Of a DNA stretch of 64,000 nucleotides, positions 20,026-32,161 are shown piece after piece. The position numbers were made by a program, and so were the translations under genes. Below the pieces are notes generated by a model that was not told where the DNA came from, did no database searches, and saw nothing but the letters and a program-made list of their open reading frames with translations. Each line of letters opens with the position of its first letter. Positions within the stretch are counted from its first letter, which is position 1. The stretch is from positions 372,001-436,000 of the forward strand of contig OW569353.1 in NCBI GenBank assembly GCA_937625935.1, written 5' to 3'. This DNA comes from Tetramitus jugosus (taxonomy: Eukaryota > Heterolobosea > Eutetramitea > Acrasida > Vahlkampfiidae).

Positions 20026-21647
20026 TTAAAGGTCAGTAGTTCTGATCATTCCGTCCAAGTTACCAACAGAAACCAAAGTTGGTTTGGATGCCAACAACTT
20101 CTTAGCAGCCTGCTTAATGTCATCAACAGTGATTCTCTTGATTGCTGCAATGTGTTCATCTTGAGAGCTGAACTTAGCGTTAAATTCATTCAATCCTTGG
20201 TTGGACTCAAGACCAGCAAGCAATTGAACAAGAGTTGCATTCTTTGCACCATTCAATTGTGATTCAGTGATTTGTTCAGCAGAGTTCTTCAATAGATCAA
20301 CAGCAGAGACAACAGCATCAGAAGCAGCGCTACCATTCTTTGCTTGGACAAAGACACCGAACAATCCACTGTCAGAATATGAAGTAGAGAATGCTCTTGC
20401 TTGTCTAATATTTTGGTTCTTGGACACAACGTAACGTTGCAACAAAGATTCTCTTCTTGCCAAGGTTGGAACATAAACGTTGTATGCACTACCCAACAAT
20501 TGGCTCAAAACATTCAAAGCATAGTAGTGCTTGATATCCTTTTGTGCGGCACCTTCGAAGGCAAGAATGACTTGAGTTGCAGTACCCTCTGGTCCTTCAA
20601 GAACAGCGTTCACTTCATAGTCACCACCAATATATTTAGCAGACTCGTTTGCAGTGCTTGGCAATGGAGCAATTGAAGAGACATTGTTATCCAAATGTCC
20701 GAACAATCTCTCGGCCAAGACAGTCAAATCGTGATGATCGAAATTAGTTGCAACAAGGGTCATTCTGTTTGGCACATACAAGCTGTTCATGTATTGAACG
20801 ACATCAGCAGCACTGATTTTGTCAACTTGATGACTTGGGCAAATCAAACTTCTTCCCAAATTCTTCTTTCCATAGGCAGTTGCGTGTAATAATTCGGCCA
20901 AAACAAACTCTGGATCACTTCCATATGCTTCAATATCGTCTTGAACGAATTCTCTCTTTGGTGGCAGATCCCACTCCAACAATCTTCCTTGCAAAACAGA
21001 GTTTGAAACCAATTCCAAAGTTTGTGGGACAGCCTCTCTCAAAGCGTCCAATTGATATACAATTTGTTCTCTGCCAGTTTGAGCGGAAATATCAGCACCA
21101 GTCTTTTGCATATCAGACACCAATCTCAGGTAACTGCGTTGATTTGTTCCAGCATAGAAGAATCGTTCGGTAAAGTGAGCAACACCCTCGTTTTTATAAG
21201 TTTGGAAACGGGATCCAGCATCGACATACAAACCAACGAAGGACTTTCCCTTGTTCAATGATTGCTAAAATATACAAAGAGGATGGTATTAGTGATCGAT
21301 CACATGAAAACAATGAAATGAAGAAGTATTTACATTTGAGACCAAAGTTAAACCGTTTGTCAGCTTTGATTTTTCGACCTTCTTGAAGTTTTCGGTCTCA
21401 GCCTTGACAAAGTCAGCAACAGGGGAGAGTGAAGGTGTTGATGGGAAGTACATGGTCAATGGAACATCCTTGGCAGAAACGGCAGAGCTCTGAGAAACAA
21501 CGTTTCTTGAGAAATGTCTAACAAACTAAGATGACGGGAGAACAAAGAAGAACAACAGAAAATGAAGATGATTAACAATGGCTGTGATGAAGACAATGCA
21601 TTTGGCATAACTCATACCTTGGTTGATCTAGATGTTTGAGAAATCAT
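20026..21647 (-). CDS. UQCRC2: mitochondrial bc1 complex core protein 2-like (M16 peptidase fold)
   Basis: Three exons, 21647-21618, 21525-21334 and 21264-20026 (introns 21526-21617, 92 bp, and 21265-21333, 69 bp), give 486 residues. The N-terminus MISQTSRSTKFVRHFSRN is a basic amphipathic mitochondrial presequence. The rest is an M16 (pitrilysin-type) protein. The zinc site HxxEH is degenerate (AHFTERFFYAGT), so it is not an active peptidase subunit. Best match by eye is core protein 2 of complex III: the segment 'SYSDSGLFG', 'LLHATAYGKKNLG' and the C-terminal 'LVSVGNLDG' are family-typical. The alternative is the alpha subunit of the processing peptidase, which also lacks the zinc site but has a glycine-rich loop not evident here. 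Confidence 0.78.
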
Positions 21648-21810
21648 TTTCAATGCTAATGGATAAACGACTCACAGGGGGTATGTGTTTGTCTGGTTTG
21701 TTTTTGCGCTGCGTGTTCAGTCAACCCCGTTTTGTAATCAATTCCGATTGAACAATCACAGGAACCATTGAATCTCCGACCGGAAAAATGAGCAACGAAA
21801 CTACAGAAAA

Positions 21811-23148
21811 ATGGGTCAACAATCATTTCGTTCTCAACAGCTGGATATCCCAAACCAAAATGTTAGGGACAAGAGCCAAGTAATATCTACCCCTCCACAG
21901 AGAAGGAGAGCTAGTACATTGAACTCCCCAATCGAAAAAATTACACAGGAGAGATTTGTATCAGCCGGAGTCAGTATAATTGAAAGAAAGGGGAAAAAAG
22001 TCGAAGAGTATGAGGTGCTCGACCCAGCAAAGGTGTACAAAACACTTCCCACAAATGTGATCTTGAATATTCTTCATTTTCATCCAGTTTTCATGGAGTT
22101 AGTGCCAATAGAGGGTGCATTGTTAGATATGGCCGTCAGAGAATTCATGGGGCTATTCCCAGATGGAAAAGTTGTGTCTCTGTGTTTTAATGTGTTGGTG
22201 AGAAATGATTATCCAGAGATGTGGTCCTCATCGAATATTCCAATCTTGCTTATCCATGCCAGAACAATTACAGTCACTTATGAGCTGATTAGTTCACCTA
22301 GCTTCAGCAATAGGTTATTCCATCTGACGAATCAGAGGGTTGAACTTCCCAAGGAGTTCATCATCACGGAGTCCATCAAATGGCAAAGCTTTTCAAAGTT
22401 GGATAGCGAGAAAATTATGCAACTATTGACACATGTCAATGTTCAACTTAGCGAGAATACGCCACACAATGCCTTAGATATTCTATCGAATTTCGCGCGA
22501 TTGAAATCAGTTATAATAGAGTTCTCAACTAATTTAGACACTGAAGACTGGTTCTTAGAGTCACTATATTCCCTAACGCATGTGAAGGAGGTAAGTCTCT
22601 GCTATGGGAAATTTTCAACAACCGCTTTTACAAGGTTCATGAAGACAGCTCCCTTTTCAAAGATTTGTTTGAGAAAACTGCGAGTAGGAGGTTCCAATGA
22701 GCTATGTTTTAAGGGAATCGAAGAAAATGACCGGCTGAGATTGCTTTCATTTATCGAGTGTGGATGGCAGAATGAATATCCTCCTTTCGAATGTAAAACT
22801 ATTCAACAGCTTCTGATTGACATGCCTCCTCGGATCAAGCAAACAAGTTTAACAGATGTGCGAAAGAGTTTAGAGACTCGAATTTCTCCTTGTTATTCTG
22901 TCAATTATGTCAAGATAGTCGGACACGATGCTGCCTCCATCTATAACTGCTTATTCTTGCTAAAATCTGTGAAGACCATGCAGTTGAATATCAAATCCTT
23001 TGTCTCCATTGGTTCCATATCAGTACTTCTCAACCACATCACCATCGATTCTTTGATTCTTGGAAGTAGAATGGGCTTGAACAGAGACAGCGTTTTCAAG
23101 ATATGTGAAGAAAAGAACACGAGGTTGTTTGTGAGTGGGCAATTCTGA
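21811..23148 (+). CDS. orphan leucine-rich / F-box-like protein
   Basis: Single-exon gene of 445 residues. The N-terminus is basic (PPQRRRASTLNSPIEK). After 'KTLPTNVILNILHFHPVF' (about residues 77-94), which resembles the first helix of an F-box, come irregular beta/alpha leucine-rich segments such as 'LTHVKEVSLCYGKFS' and 'LRKLRVGGSNELC'. This resembles the larger F-box gene at 2892-5201 in style. No catalytic motif is seen. A 31-codon ORF starting at the ATG at 21788 overlaps the start codon in another frame, which might lower translation. I judge it real because of its length and codon use, but the function is unknown. Confidence 0.65.
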   Translation: MGQQSFRSQQLDIPNQNVRDKSQVISTPPQRRRASTLNSPIEKITQERFVSAGVSIIERKGKKVEEYEVLDPAKVYKTLPTNVILNILHFHPVFMELVPIEGALLDMAVREFMGLFPDGKVVSLCFNVLVRNDYPEMWSSSNIPILLIHARTITVTYELISSPSFSNRLFHLTNQRVELPKEFIITESIKWQSFSKLDSEKIMQLLTHVNVQLSENTPHNALDILSNFARLKSVIIEFSTNLDTEDWFLESLYSLTHVKEVSLCYGKFSTTAFTRFMKTAPFSKICLRKLRVGGSNELCFKGIEENDRLRLLSFIECGWQNEYPPFECKTIQQLLIDMPPRIKQTSLTDVRKSLETRISPCYSVNYVKIVGHDAASIYNCLFLLKSVKTMQLNIKSFVSIGSISVLLNHITIDSLILGSRMGLNRDSVFKICEEKNTRLFVSGQF

Positions 23149-23219
23149 GAAGTTGTGGATGTGCGCGCCAAAAAAAAAGATGCACCGATCAAAAGAAAAG
23201 TTTGACAAAACGAAAGCAA

Positions 23220-25168
23220 ATGTCCTCCTCGAGTTCAACAACACAGAGTAATAAAGAAAATGAAACAACAAAGAACATTGATGAAGATATCTTCTTGTCT
23301 CTTGAGCCATTTGAGGACAGGCAGATTGATCACTTTGAAGAAGATGGGAAAGAGATTTATGTAAAGTATGTCTTTCACACGATACTTTGTGAGTTCACGC
23401 ACATCTAACAAACAACAGGAAAATGGATGATGAAGAAAATTTTGCAAAGATTGTCAATCGATTGGACTATCTTATTGATCAAAATATTTCATTTGATCAC
23501 GTGGATCAAATCACACTCTATGAGCCAAAATTGAGAGAGCCGCAGAGAACGAATCCTTGGGTGAAGCCAAGGTCCAGACTCCATGAATCCATAATGCAAA
23601 TTCGTCAGTTGCACGAGTTTACGGATTCGATTGTGAGCACGGGAGATAGGGCTCAGGAGGAGATGAATTTGGGCGCAGGTATGGATGAAGCAGCAGCGAA
23701 GAAGAAGTTTTTGGGTGTGAAACAGATTGATGACGAAGATCGATATGATGAGAGATGGGACAATGATGCCGAATTTGTGAATAGTATTTACCGAACAAAG
23801 AAGAATGTATGTGCTTGATCTTGGTTTGTTATCTGCGTGCAGTTGTGTGAAAGAGAGTTGAAGAGCCTGCATTTTTGCTTGTTGAGTGTTGAAAGACAAC
23901 TGATTCATTATTTTTCAATCTTTCGTTATTATTGTTGTATCTTAGCAAATTGAAGCAGCAGCGAATATTTTGAAGAAGGGAGCGAGTCAAGTGAGAGAGA
24001 AATTGACAAAGGATCGCCAGTTTCATAATCAAATATTCCAATTACAAAAGAGATGGCTTGTAAAAGCATCAAAAACAAATGCAAAGCAAGTGTTTAGCCC
24101 AATAGCATATAGTTCAAACGCCATATTGGGTAATGCTTCATTGATTATTGATCTGAGCAAGAGCAGTACGATACTTTCTCTTTATAGCTATATTCCTGTT
24201 GTTCTATTGAGAAGTCAAGATAATGAGTTGGACATGAAGATACCTGCCATTTGTAATTATGGTAAACGAGTTATTCTTGCGTCTCGAGTGATTAGAGATG
24301 GTATTTTCTCGAATTTCGATCAAATATTGGAATCAGCTCAAGCATCAGTATTTAATCTAGAGTTATTTGATTTATTTGTGGCATGCTTGATGAGTAATAA
24401 GTGTGTTGAACGAGATATTCACGTGCTATCTTATACCATGCATACGGTGACTGTAAAAATTGGTTCCATTGTGCAAATCAGTCTCTCGCGCGTACCAGAT
24501 TCTCGCAATGTAAGTGAGTTTTTGTGCAATTTCAAATCTAGGAAATCATTAATAATCAAACTAACTCTGTGCTCATTTTTCTATTGGATTAGTTATTCTG
24601 GGATCTTGAATGTCAAACACATTTCCCAATCGAGTCAGACTCTTTCCTCAACACTACCCTGAGTGGTGACTATGTGAAATGTCTGTTAAAGGAGTGTCTA
24701 GTGAGTCTGCATGAAAAGTATCGGGAAGTTAGTATGACAAATCGCCAAGGAAGTGCAAAGAGCTCATCGACACTAGTGACACTGGACAGTATCAACAATA
24801 CTGAATTTGCTGGAGAATGTGTAACAGCATTCACTAACGTGCTGAAACACGTGAATCATAGATACTGTTGCCAACAAATGCTCGGCAATATCCTTGCACT
24901 CAATAATTACAAGGATATTGTTCTTGATTCCTCGCGCTTCCCCTTGATGACTTCTTATCGGTTGTCTCTGACATCTGGTCAAATCTTTACGATCGTTGTC
25001 AATGGTACAACAATCGTGGCTCAGATCAGAGAACGATATCACGAGCCCCACAAACCAAAGGTTAAGGCCGACTTTCTGGATGAATATCAACTATCCACGA
25101 AGAGTGCTAGGCTACTAGAGTTCGATGCACCTTCCGAGTTTGCAGAGTACCTCTCCATCTTGCCGTAA
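23220..25168 (+). CDS. MED17: Mediator subunit MED17-like
   Basis: Four exons, 23220-23365, 23419-23806, 23946-24509 and 24593-25168, with introns of 53, 139 and 83 bp, give 557 residues with consistent phases. Family features: the N-terminal 'FEEDGKEIYVKKMDDEENFAKIVNRLDYL' region (shown here as two 15-residue blocks: EDGKEIYVKKMDDEE and NFAKIVNRLDYL) aligns with the human stretch LDGTETYLPPLS followed by NLARLAQRIDF. The next clear match is 'DRQFHNQIFQLQKRWLV', equivalent to the 'FF..L..LR..WRLRR' helix of MED17. The middle and C-terminus are diverged. MED17 is a head-module scaffold of the RNA polymerase II coactivator. A 24-codon upstream ORF (ATG at 23180) overlaps the start. The assignment rests on the N-terminal and central motifs. 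Confidence 0.7.
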
Positions 25169-25239
25169 AAAACAAAAAAAATTCCCCAGTTGTATCGATA
25201 CAAAACTCCATTTTTCACACAAACAACTGACTGAAAAAA

Positions 25240-27039
25240 ATGAAGAGATCAATAACCGCTGCTGATGATCAAGAATCATCGTCTTCGACCACAACGACGC
25301 TTCCACTGGAGAAGAAGCCAAGGTTATCTCTGATCCAAACTGACAAGGTCAAATTACTGGTCTGTGGTGATGTCAATGGTCAATTCGATCGATTGTTCAC
25401 AAAGGTTGCTCAAGTCAATGAGAAGCATGGTCCATTCACATGTCTGTTGTGCACTGGAAAGTTTTACTTTGATCATCAAACATCATCATCGTCATTGTCA
25501 AGCAGTGAAAACAACCACCAGCAAGAGCAAGAAGAACTAGAGTACTCTGCATTGGGTGGTGCTGATTCATTGAAATCCTTGGATTATTTGAAAGGTGTCA
25601 AGGCCATTCCTATTCCAACCTATTTCGTTGATAGTTCTCATCGCGGAGTCATGTCTGGTGCCACGTGTCAGCAATTGACACACAATCTGACGTTTCTGGG
25701 TGGATATGGCGTTGTGAATGACTTTTGTGGTATTGAGGGATTAAGTATTGCGTTTTTAGGTGGTTCCTATGATCGATATGCGTACCGTGCGAGTGTGGAT
25801 GCACACGGATCCAATCTTGAGTCCAATCATTACACACAGAGCATCATCTCGAATCTCGAGAGACAAATTTTAAATGTTAGGAGTCAATCCAAGAGATCTA
25901 TTGACATTTTATTGACTTGTGAGTGGCCTGCTCATGTGTTAAACTGTTTGCCTAACAATCGCACAGTGACAAATCATCGACGTGGTTTAGGATCGTTCTC
26001 TGTCACAAGGATTGCTCAAAAAGCAGTTCCAAAGTATCATTTTGCTGCCATGGAGGGATTTTTCTTTGAGAGACTGCCGTACCAGACAAAAGTGGAGAGT
26101 CAACCTTCGAGCACATTTATAACAAGATTCCTGGGTTTGGCACAAGTGAAGGAAGAAATTGGCGAGCAGAAAAAGGTAGACAAGTTTTTGTACGCGATTA
26201 ATATGTCAATGAGAGATAGTGGTCAAACGATACCTGAAGGAACTACCCCTAGTCCGTATGAAGAACCGAGTAAAGAGAGAGAAGTGAAATCTGATGCCTC
26301 TAGTAAGAAGCAGAGCAACGAGCGGAGACATGATAAAGTGCTAACATCTAATACAAGCGAGTGTTGGTTCTGCTTGAAGAATACAAAGCTTGAGACGCAC
26401 CTTTTGGTGAGTATTGGAGATGAGTCTTATCTAGCATTTCCAAAGGGTGGATTAACAGAAGAACATTTATTAATCATTCCATTTTCGCACTCTGCATATT
26501 TTGGTCAGTGTTCCTTAGCAACCCAGCAGGAGATGATGCGATTTTTAGGAGCACTGAAGAAATTCTTTGAGCAGGACAATAAGAGTGTCATATTGTTCGA
26601 GCGAAACGTTAGTTTTACCAGTCGTCCGGTGCATATGATTCTTAACGTAATTGCTGTGCCAAAAGACATAGATCTTGAGAGCTGTAAGCAACGATTTTTG
26701 GAGGACATTGCCGAAAAGAATGGAGTGCCACCGGAGGAGGTTGTTTGTAAAAAGTTTGATGCCAACGTTACCAACAAGGATTGCATCAACCAATTTATTG
26801 TTGAGCATCCAAAAACTGATTATCTTCTGGTGCAGTTTCCTGATGAGACCAAAGCAATGTACTCACTAACTGGAAATGTGAAGGCAACTGCGAACGCAGG
26901 ACGAACAGCTTGTCGTAAACTACTCGGTTTAGCCGAGGAGAAGGATGACTGGAGGAAGTGCAGTGAGGGCAAAGAGAAAGAAAGCGAATGCGTTTCAGCA
27001 TTCAAAAAGAAGTTTGCTCACTATGATTTCACTCTATAA
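25240..27039 (+). CDS. CWF19L1: CWF19L1 / CwfJ family protein
   Basis: Single exon, 599 residues. The N-terminal half has the metallophosphatase-like fold of CWF19L1/Drn1 ('VKLLVCGDVNGQFDRLFTKV', then 'GGYGVVNDFCGIEGLSIAFL', 'LLTCEWPAHVL' and 'YHFAAMEGFFFERLPY'). Residues about 370-500 form the CwfJ_C_1 HIT-like domain (ECWFCL, then 'SIGDESYLAFPKGGLTEEHL', LIIPFSHSAY). CwfJ_C_2 follows to about residue 580 (for example 'LLVQFPDETKAMYSL'). Between them lies a charged linker (about 320-368). Proteins of this family work with the lariat debranching enzyme and spliceosome disassembly. The C-terminus is Lys/Glu-rich. The gene converges with the TARBP1-like gene, 11 bp apart. Confidence 0.92.
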   Translation: MKRSITAADDQESSSSTTTTLPLEKKPRLSLIQTDKVKLLVCGDVNGQFDRLFTKVAQVNEKHGPFTCLLCTGKFYFDHQTSSSSLSSSENNHQQEQEELEYSALGGADSLKSLDYLKGVKAIPIPTYFVDSSHRGVMSGATCQQLTHNLTFLGGYGVVNDFCGIEGLSIAFLGGSYDRYAYRASVDAHGSNLESNHYTQSIISNLERQILNVRSQSKRSIDILLTCEWPAHVLNCLPNNRTVTNHRRGLGSFSVTRIAQKAVPKYHFAAMEGFFFERLPYQTKVESQPSSTFITRFLGLAQVKEEIGEQKKVDKFLYAINMSMRDSGQTIPEGTTPSPYEEPSKEREVKSDASSKKQSNERRHDKVLTSNTSECWFCLKNTKLETHLLVSIGDESYLAFPKGGLTEEHLLIIPFSHSAYFGQCSLATQQEMMRFLGALKKFFEQDNKSVILFERNVSFTSRPVHMILNVIAVPKDIDLESCKQRFLEDIAEKNGVPPEEVVCKKFDANVTNKDCINQFIVEHPKTDYLLVQFPDETKAMYSLTGNVKATANAGRTACRKLLGLAEEKDDWRKCSEGKEKESECVSAFKKKFAHYDFTL

Positions 27040-27050
27040 ATTTATTTAGT

Positions 27051-30000
27051 TTATTCGGATGTTGTACTTGCAATCTGGTGTTGACGTGTGTATTCGAACA
27101 TCATGATTGAACCTGTGACATGGACATTCAAGGATCTGACCATACCAAGTTGAGGAATTTCGACACAGGTGTCAATCATATTGATCAGTTCCGATGGAAT
27201 ACCTTCCTTTTCTTTACCCAGCACCAAAACACACTTACGAGGGAACGTGAACTTCTCAATACTAACACTGGAGGAGGTTTGTTCGACACCCAAGATAGAA
27301 TAACCTTCTTGTTTCTTTTGTCTCAGGTAGTCCATGATATCAGCTTCTTTACATTCCTCAATTGGTAACCAACGTTCAGAAGTGACAGAAATTGCTTGGA
27401 ACTCATCATGTTCCGTAACCTTTGCATTGGACACTACCAGCTTTTCGGCCTGGAAGATTTCACAGGTACGGGATAAACCTGCTAAGTTTGGAAGCTTGTC
27501 GATCAAACTAGCCATGACAATCACTGGTTGACGTTCCTTGGATGCTCTCTTCAAGCGAGGATTGATCTCATTCTCCAATTCGAGAGCACTCCATGGAACA
27601 ATCTTTCTTTGGAAATTTATGACCTTGTCATCATTGACAATTGTTTCCTCTTCTTCTACTGGCTGTTGTGACTTAAACACCTGTGGTAGATCTTTGGTAT
27701 CAATGTGCACTTGGGCTACGGCGGTATCCTTTAGCGGATTCAACGAGGCAATGGAATCAGATTCTTCGTTGTCAGAATTAAACGTTTGTTCCCAATCATT
27801 GCCTGTATCTGAGGAGTGCAATATTGAGTCAACCCTAAACTTCCATGTTTCGATCATTTTTCCATTCAGGTTGTAAAGTGAGAAGAGCATCGCTTCGAAA
27901 TGCTTATGCACAAGATGGAAGGCGGGCATAGGAATATGGTCATTGACAACATTGGTACCCTCAATATATGGTTGACCGAACAAGTTGATTGGTTGAGCGA
28001 TTTCTGTGATCTTAATCATCACCATGTCTCTGTACTTCTCAAAGTACTGAATAGAACTGTCACTCTTCATGTACAACTCTTGAAGCTGATCCAACTGTAC
28101 TTTCCACATGTCTTCATCACCAAAGCCATTAATTTCTGATCTGTTATGAAGAGAGTTGAGACGAGTCCAGATTTGAACATACATGATATGACCCATAATT
28201 CTCACTGCATATTGATGCATTGTGGAGTACATGACAATGTATGGAAGGAGCAGCTTAGTCAATCTTGGAAAATCTTCGTCAGGGGCAAACAGAACAAAGT
28301 TTCCTGCAACCGCGACAAGTGAGGATAGATATTGGGCTCTTCCATTATAGTCTGCTCCTAATCGAGTTTTGAGAGATTGAGACATCTCATGAGGGAACTT
28401 GAAACAGATAAGAATGGAGTAAACTTCCATCAGTCTTCTAACGGTTGACATGTTAGCAAGATTCAATAGTTGCCAGACTACTTGTTTCAGATTTAAATTG
28501 TTGAATATCTTCTCATTCATGTACTGAACCAAGATAATGAGAGTCTGCCACATTCTTAGTTTTGATTTGTGTTGCACTGAGTTTGGCATACATGGGAGTT
28601 TGTTCATATCCTTATCAAAAAGTCTCTTGACAAGTCTTCCAGTCAATGCTTCAACAAATCTCAATTGATTTTGTTGTTTTGTTAATGCAGAGAAGAGAAG
28701 GGCACGAGTCAATCTTTCGAATCTAATGGTGGCTGGGTATGTCTCATCTGAAAGAGAGTATGCAGTCGTACTGGTTGCATACTCAAAACTGTCATAGTCA
28801 TCATCTTCATAAATTGTTGGTACGAAACAGATAACCTTGACAATCTGATCCACAAGGCTAATCTTGATGTCTTCATCGTTGCCAATTAAATTATTTGATA
28901 TCTCGTAGGCAAGAGCAAGAACTAGTCTCTGTGCTACTTCAGAGAGCTTCAGTAGTTTGTCGATGTAAGCGTTGGTTACATGACTTAACTTTCTGAGGAC
29001 TGCAGGTCTCATAATCAAGCAAGTGAATGTTGCGTAGCAAATGGCTTCGTTACGATGTCTATCACCACGCATAGCATCAAATATTGCGTCAATGTATTGC
29101 TCAGCTTTATCTTCATCTATCCAACCTTTCTCGAGAGCAGTTGGTAATAAATATCTGATACAATCAATACCAATAATCATATTATTAGAACTGAGAGTAC
29201 CAAGAATATCAGATGCTTCACTGAGAAGGTCCACCAGAAGTTCAGATTCGTTTTCTAGTAAGTTATTGGTCATTCCAATGTGTAAGAGCTCATTGATATT
29301 CCTCCACTTTGCTTCGAAGGTATCTCTGAGCACCATTGATGCAGGTCTAATGGTTCCATTTCCATCATAACTATCGTCGGTTTTAACCCTGCTTGTGAAG
29401 GTATGACCTGCAAAGTTCGTTTTCAGAAGAGAGACACATATCTCACTTGTCATGCCCTTTCCTTTGTTTGACAATAGTGGTGTGATGAGAGAGTGAATAA
29501 GATCATAGGCACAGTTCGATAGAACATTAGTTTCATATCCACTATTCATGAGGTTGCTTTTCGTTTCGGTGACCTTTTGAATGAAGTCAATGGATATGGT
29601 CATGATGTGATGATTAAGTTTCTGGACTTGCTCTGATGCAGGAACGTAGTAGTTCAGCTGAGTTGCTAGTGGTCCAATAATGTTCATTGACTCTTGGAAA
29701 GATAAGGCAGATTCCTTCGTTAATTGTTCAATCTCAGGGAATCTCAGCTTCAGAATGATGAACGAGGTTAGTTCTTCCAAATCTTGAGAAATTTTCAAGC
29801 AAACTTCATATCCCAATTGAGCTTGACGGAGTTCTGAGAGGATAGTAGTAATGAAGAGCAATATTTTGAATGGTGTCAATTCTTCTTGGTAGTGGGAATA
29901 AATAGTATGGAGTTTGTCATAAATAGGTTGGAGCATCTTGTGGACATTAGTGGCTTGAATAGGTGACAGTGCTAATAATCTTGCAAAGCGTTGAACATAT

Positions 30001-31957
30001 GAAGTAGTGATGGTGAGTGTTTCTCTTGACAGCGCCTCTGCTAGCAGTTCACTCAAATCTTGCACAAGCTGTTCCTCACCTCGCAATGCCAACCACGATG
30101 TAATTGTGTTGACTACTTGAGGTGTTAACATCTGAGTATCAGCAAGCACTAAAAACTTCGAGAGTGAGCTCTGATCTAGTTGCTTTGGATCACTCAATCG
30201 ACAAAGAACTTCAATAATCAATGAATAACCTCGGAATTGAACCCAAGCCGTCTCATCTCTAAATTGCTCGTCATAAATATTCGTTAAATAATCAATGCAT
30301 TCGTTGTCTAATACACCGGCTTGTGTAATTTGAGTCATACTAGCAAGGAAATAAGATGGAATCGTTCTTGATGCCTCATTCTTTGTCAAGCACCGCAATG
30401 TATTCTTCAAAGCAAGCACAACATCTTGACGCGATAAGGAATTATAGTAATCACCAAAGAACTTGACCATTCGAGATCCAATCTTTTCTTTCTTGTAGAA
30501 AAACTTGCTATTGCCAATAAACTCAAAAATAGTTTCGGTCACAAACTTCATATCAAAGTAGATATCATATACAGATAGATCAAGGTCGAAAAAGGACGCA
30601 ATTGTCATCTTACACACACCAAAGTTGTTGTGTGTAAAGGCTGCTACTAACAAAAGCTTCACCCACTCAAAGTTTAGATACACACACTTATCTCCTCGCT
30701 TTGGAAACATGTTAAAGATTTGGCCCCATGTAGAATGCAACAAATGAGAAGAATATTGATCCAGTGTGTCATACAACATAAAGAATAGATCCCATTGTCT
30801 ATTTAGATCTTTGGCTTGTTCAAGAGACCATTCAAAATATCTAAAAAATACACCAATCGGTGAATGAGTGAGAAACAATCTTAAATGCAAAAAAATCTGA
30901 TGTGAAACATACTTGGTCCATGTCTCAGGTTTGATTGTTGGATTACTCTTTGATAGATCCACAATTCTCTTTTGAAGGTAGATGCTTCTCTTTCGTGTAA
31001 ACGTGTCCTCACTAGCCAATCCAGTCAAGATAATATTCCAAAACATTTCTTGCCCGCGCAAATCCATCGCAAAGGCATTACCGTTCAAGGCAAAGAATTG
31101 CTCAAAAAATTGACACAACAGCGAGTAACATTCCATTCTTGTCTCAGCTCCTGCATTAAACATGGACTGAACAGTGTCCCACAGAGCATTTAATTTTTGA
31201 GGAGAAGGATCAAACTTGATCAATGGAGGTAATAGATTCATAATAATTTGCTTTCTGTGAGCAGATGGCCATGCACGAACACCTTGCATCAACAAATCAA
31301 ATATCTGAGTCTCAAACTGCTTCAATCCTTCCACATGATCGCTCAATAAACTTGCGATAATATCAATAAATGTTAAAATTTGGTCCAATAGTTCTTGTTC
31401 CATATGATGCAACTCTGTATCACCCAACACAATTGTCGTATTAAACTCCTGTAACTTCTGATGGATATCCAACAAAATATTTTGGCACACTTGTTCATTC
31501 GCATTCTCCTTCACAAACTTGGCAACCAAATAACTGGCAAATCGTGTCGCAAGAGGTCCTTTGTGCACTGTGGATGCCGTAGATTGGTTCAAAACAACAT
31601 AGTTATTCCACGCCAAAAGCAACAAATCTTCAAAATGTTGTCCAGATGTGACAACCAATGTATCCAACAATAAAAAGCTTAACAATTCTTCTTCATCGTC
31701 CAATAGCTTACAGTGTTCTTCAATTAACCGCTTGTACAGTCCACTGACCGATTGACTGGCAACCTATAAAGTAGTAAAAATATTTTAGTTTAGACAATAT
31801 ACAAGACAAAAGTAGGTGGTGTTCGTACCTTGATGAGAGTTTGCATCTTGAGCAGAGTGGATTCGTCATTTGTGAAATTGGAATTGCTGATGAAATCATT
31901 GATGAATGAGGCACCAAATAGTGGTGATACTTGAGAGACAAAGGACTGCTCGGACAT
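27051..31957 (-). CDS. TARBP1: tRNA guanosine-18 2'-O-methyltransferase TARBP1/Trm3
   Basis: Exon 1 (31957-31829, 43 codons) joins exon 2 (31763-27051) over a 65-bp intron (31764-31828, GTACGA..TTTATAG), giving 1613 residues, close to human TARBP1 (1621). The first ~1400 residues are a helical HEAT/ARM-like array. The C-terminal ~170 residues are a SPOUT (SpoU) methyltransferase: 'MASLIDKLPNLAGLSRTCEI', VSNAKVTEHDEFQ, 'ERWLPIEECKEADIMDYLRQ', 'GYSILGVEQTSSSVSIEKF', VLGKEKEGIP and 'QLGMVRSLNVHVTGSIMMFE'. All three SPOUT knot motifs are present with the N-x-G-x-x-R and S-L-N-V signatures. It would 2'-O-methylate G18 in the D-loop of tRNAs. Length and exon phase suggest an intact gene. Confidence 0.95.
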
Positions 31958-32161
31958 GAGTATAAACTGTTGTTTGTGCGTGCTTTTGTTGTTGGAGAAA
32001 TTTTTTTGGTGTTCATGTGTGAAAAGGCACCCGCCATTTCTCGTTGAACTAATCGGAGAAAACAACAAAATTCGATTTTTTGAGAGAAGCGAAACGGTCA
32101 AGCAAAGTAAACATTTTTCACCAACACACCAGAAAGAACAAATTGAGATCTCACATCAATC

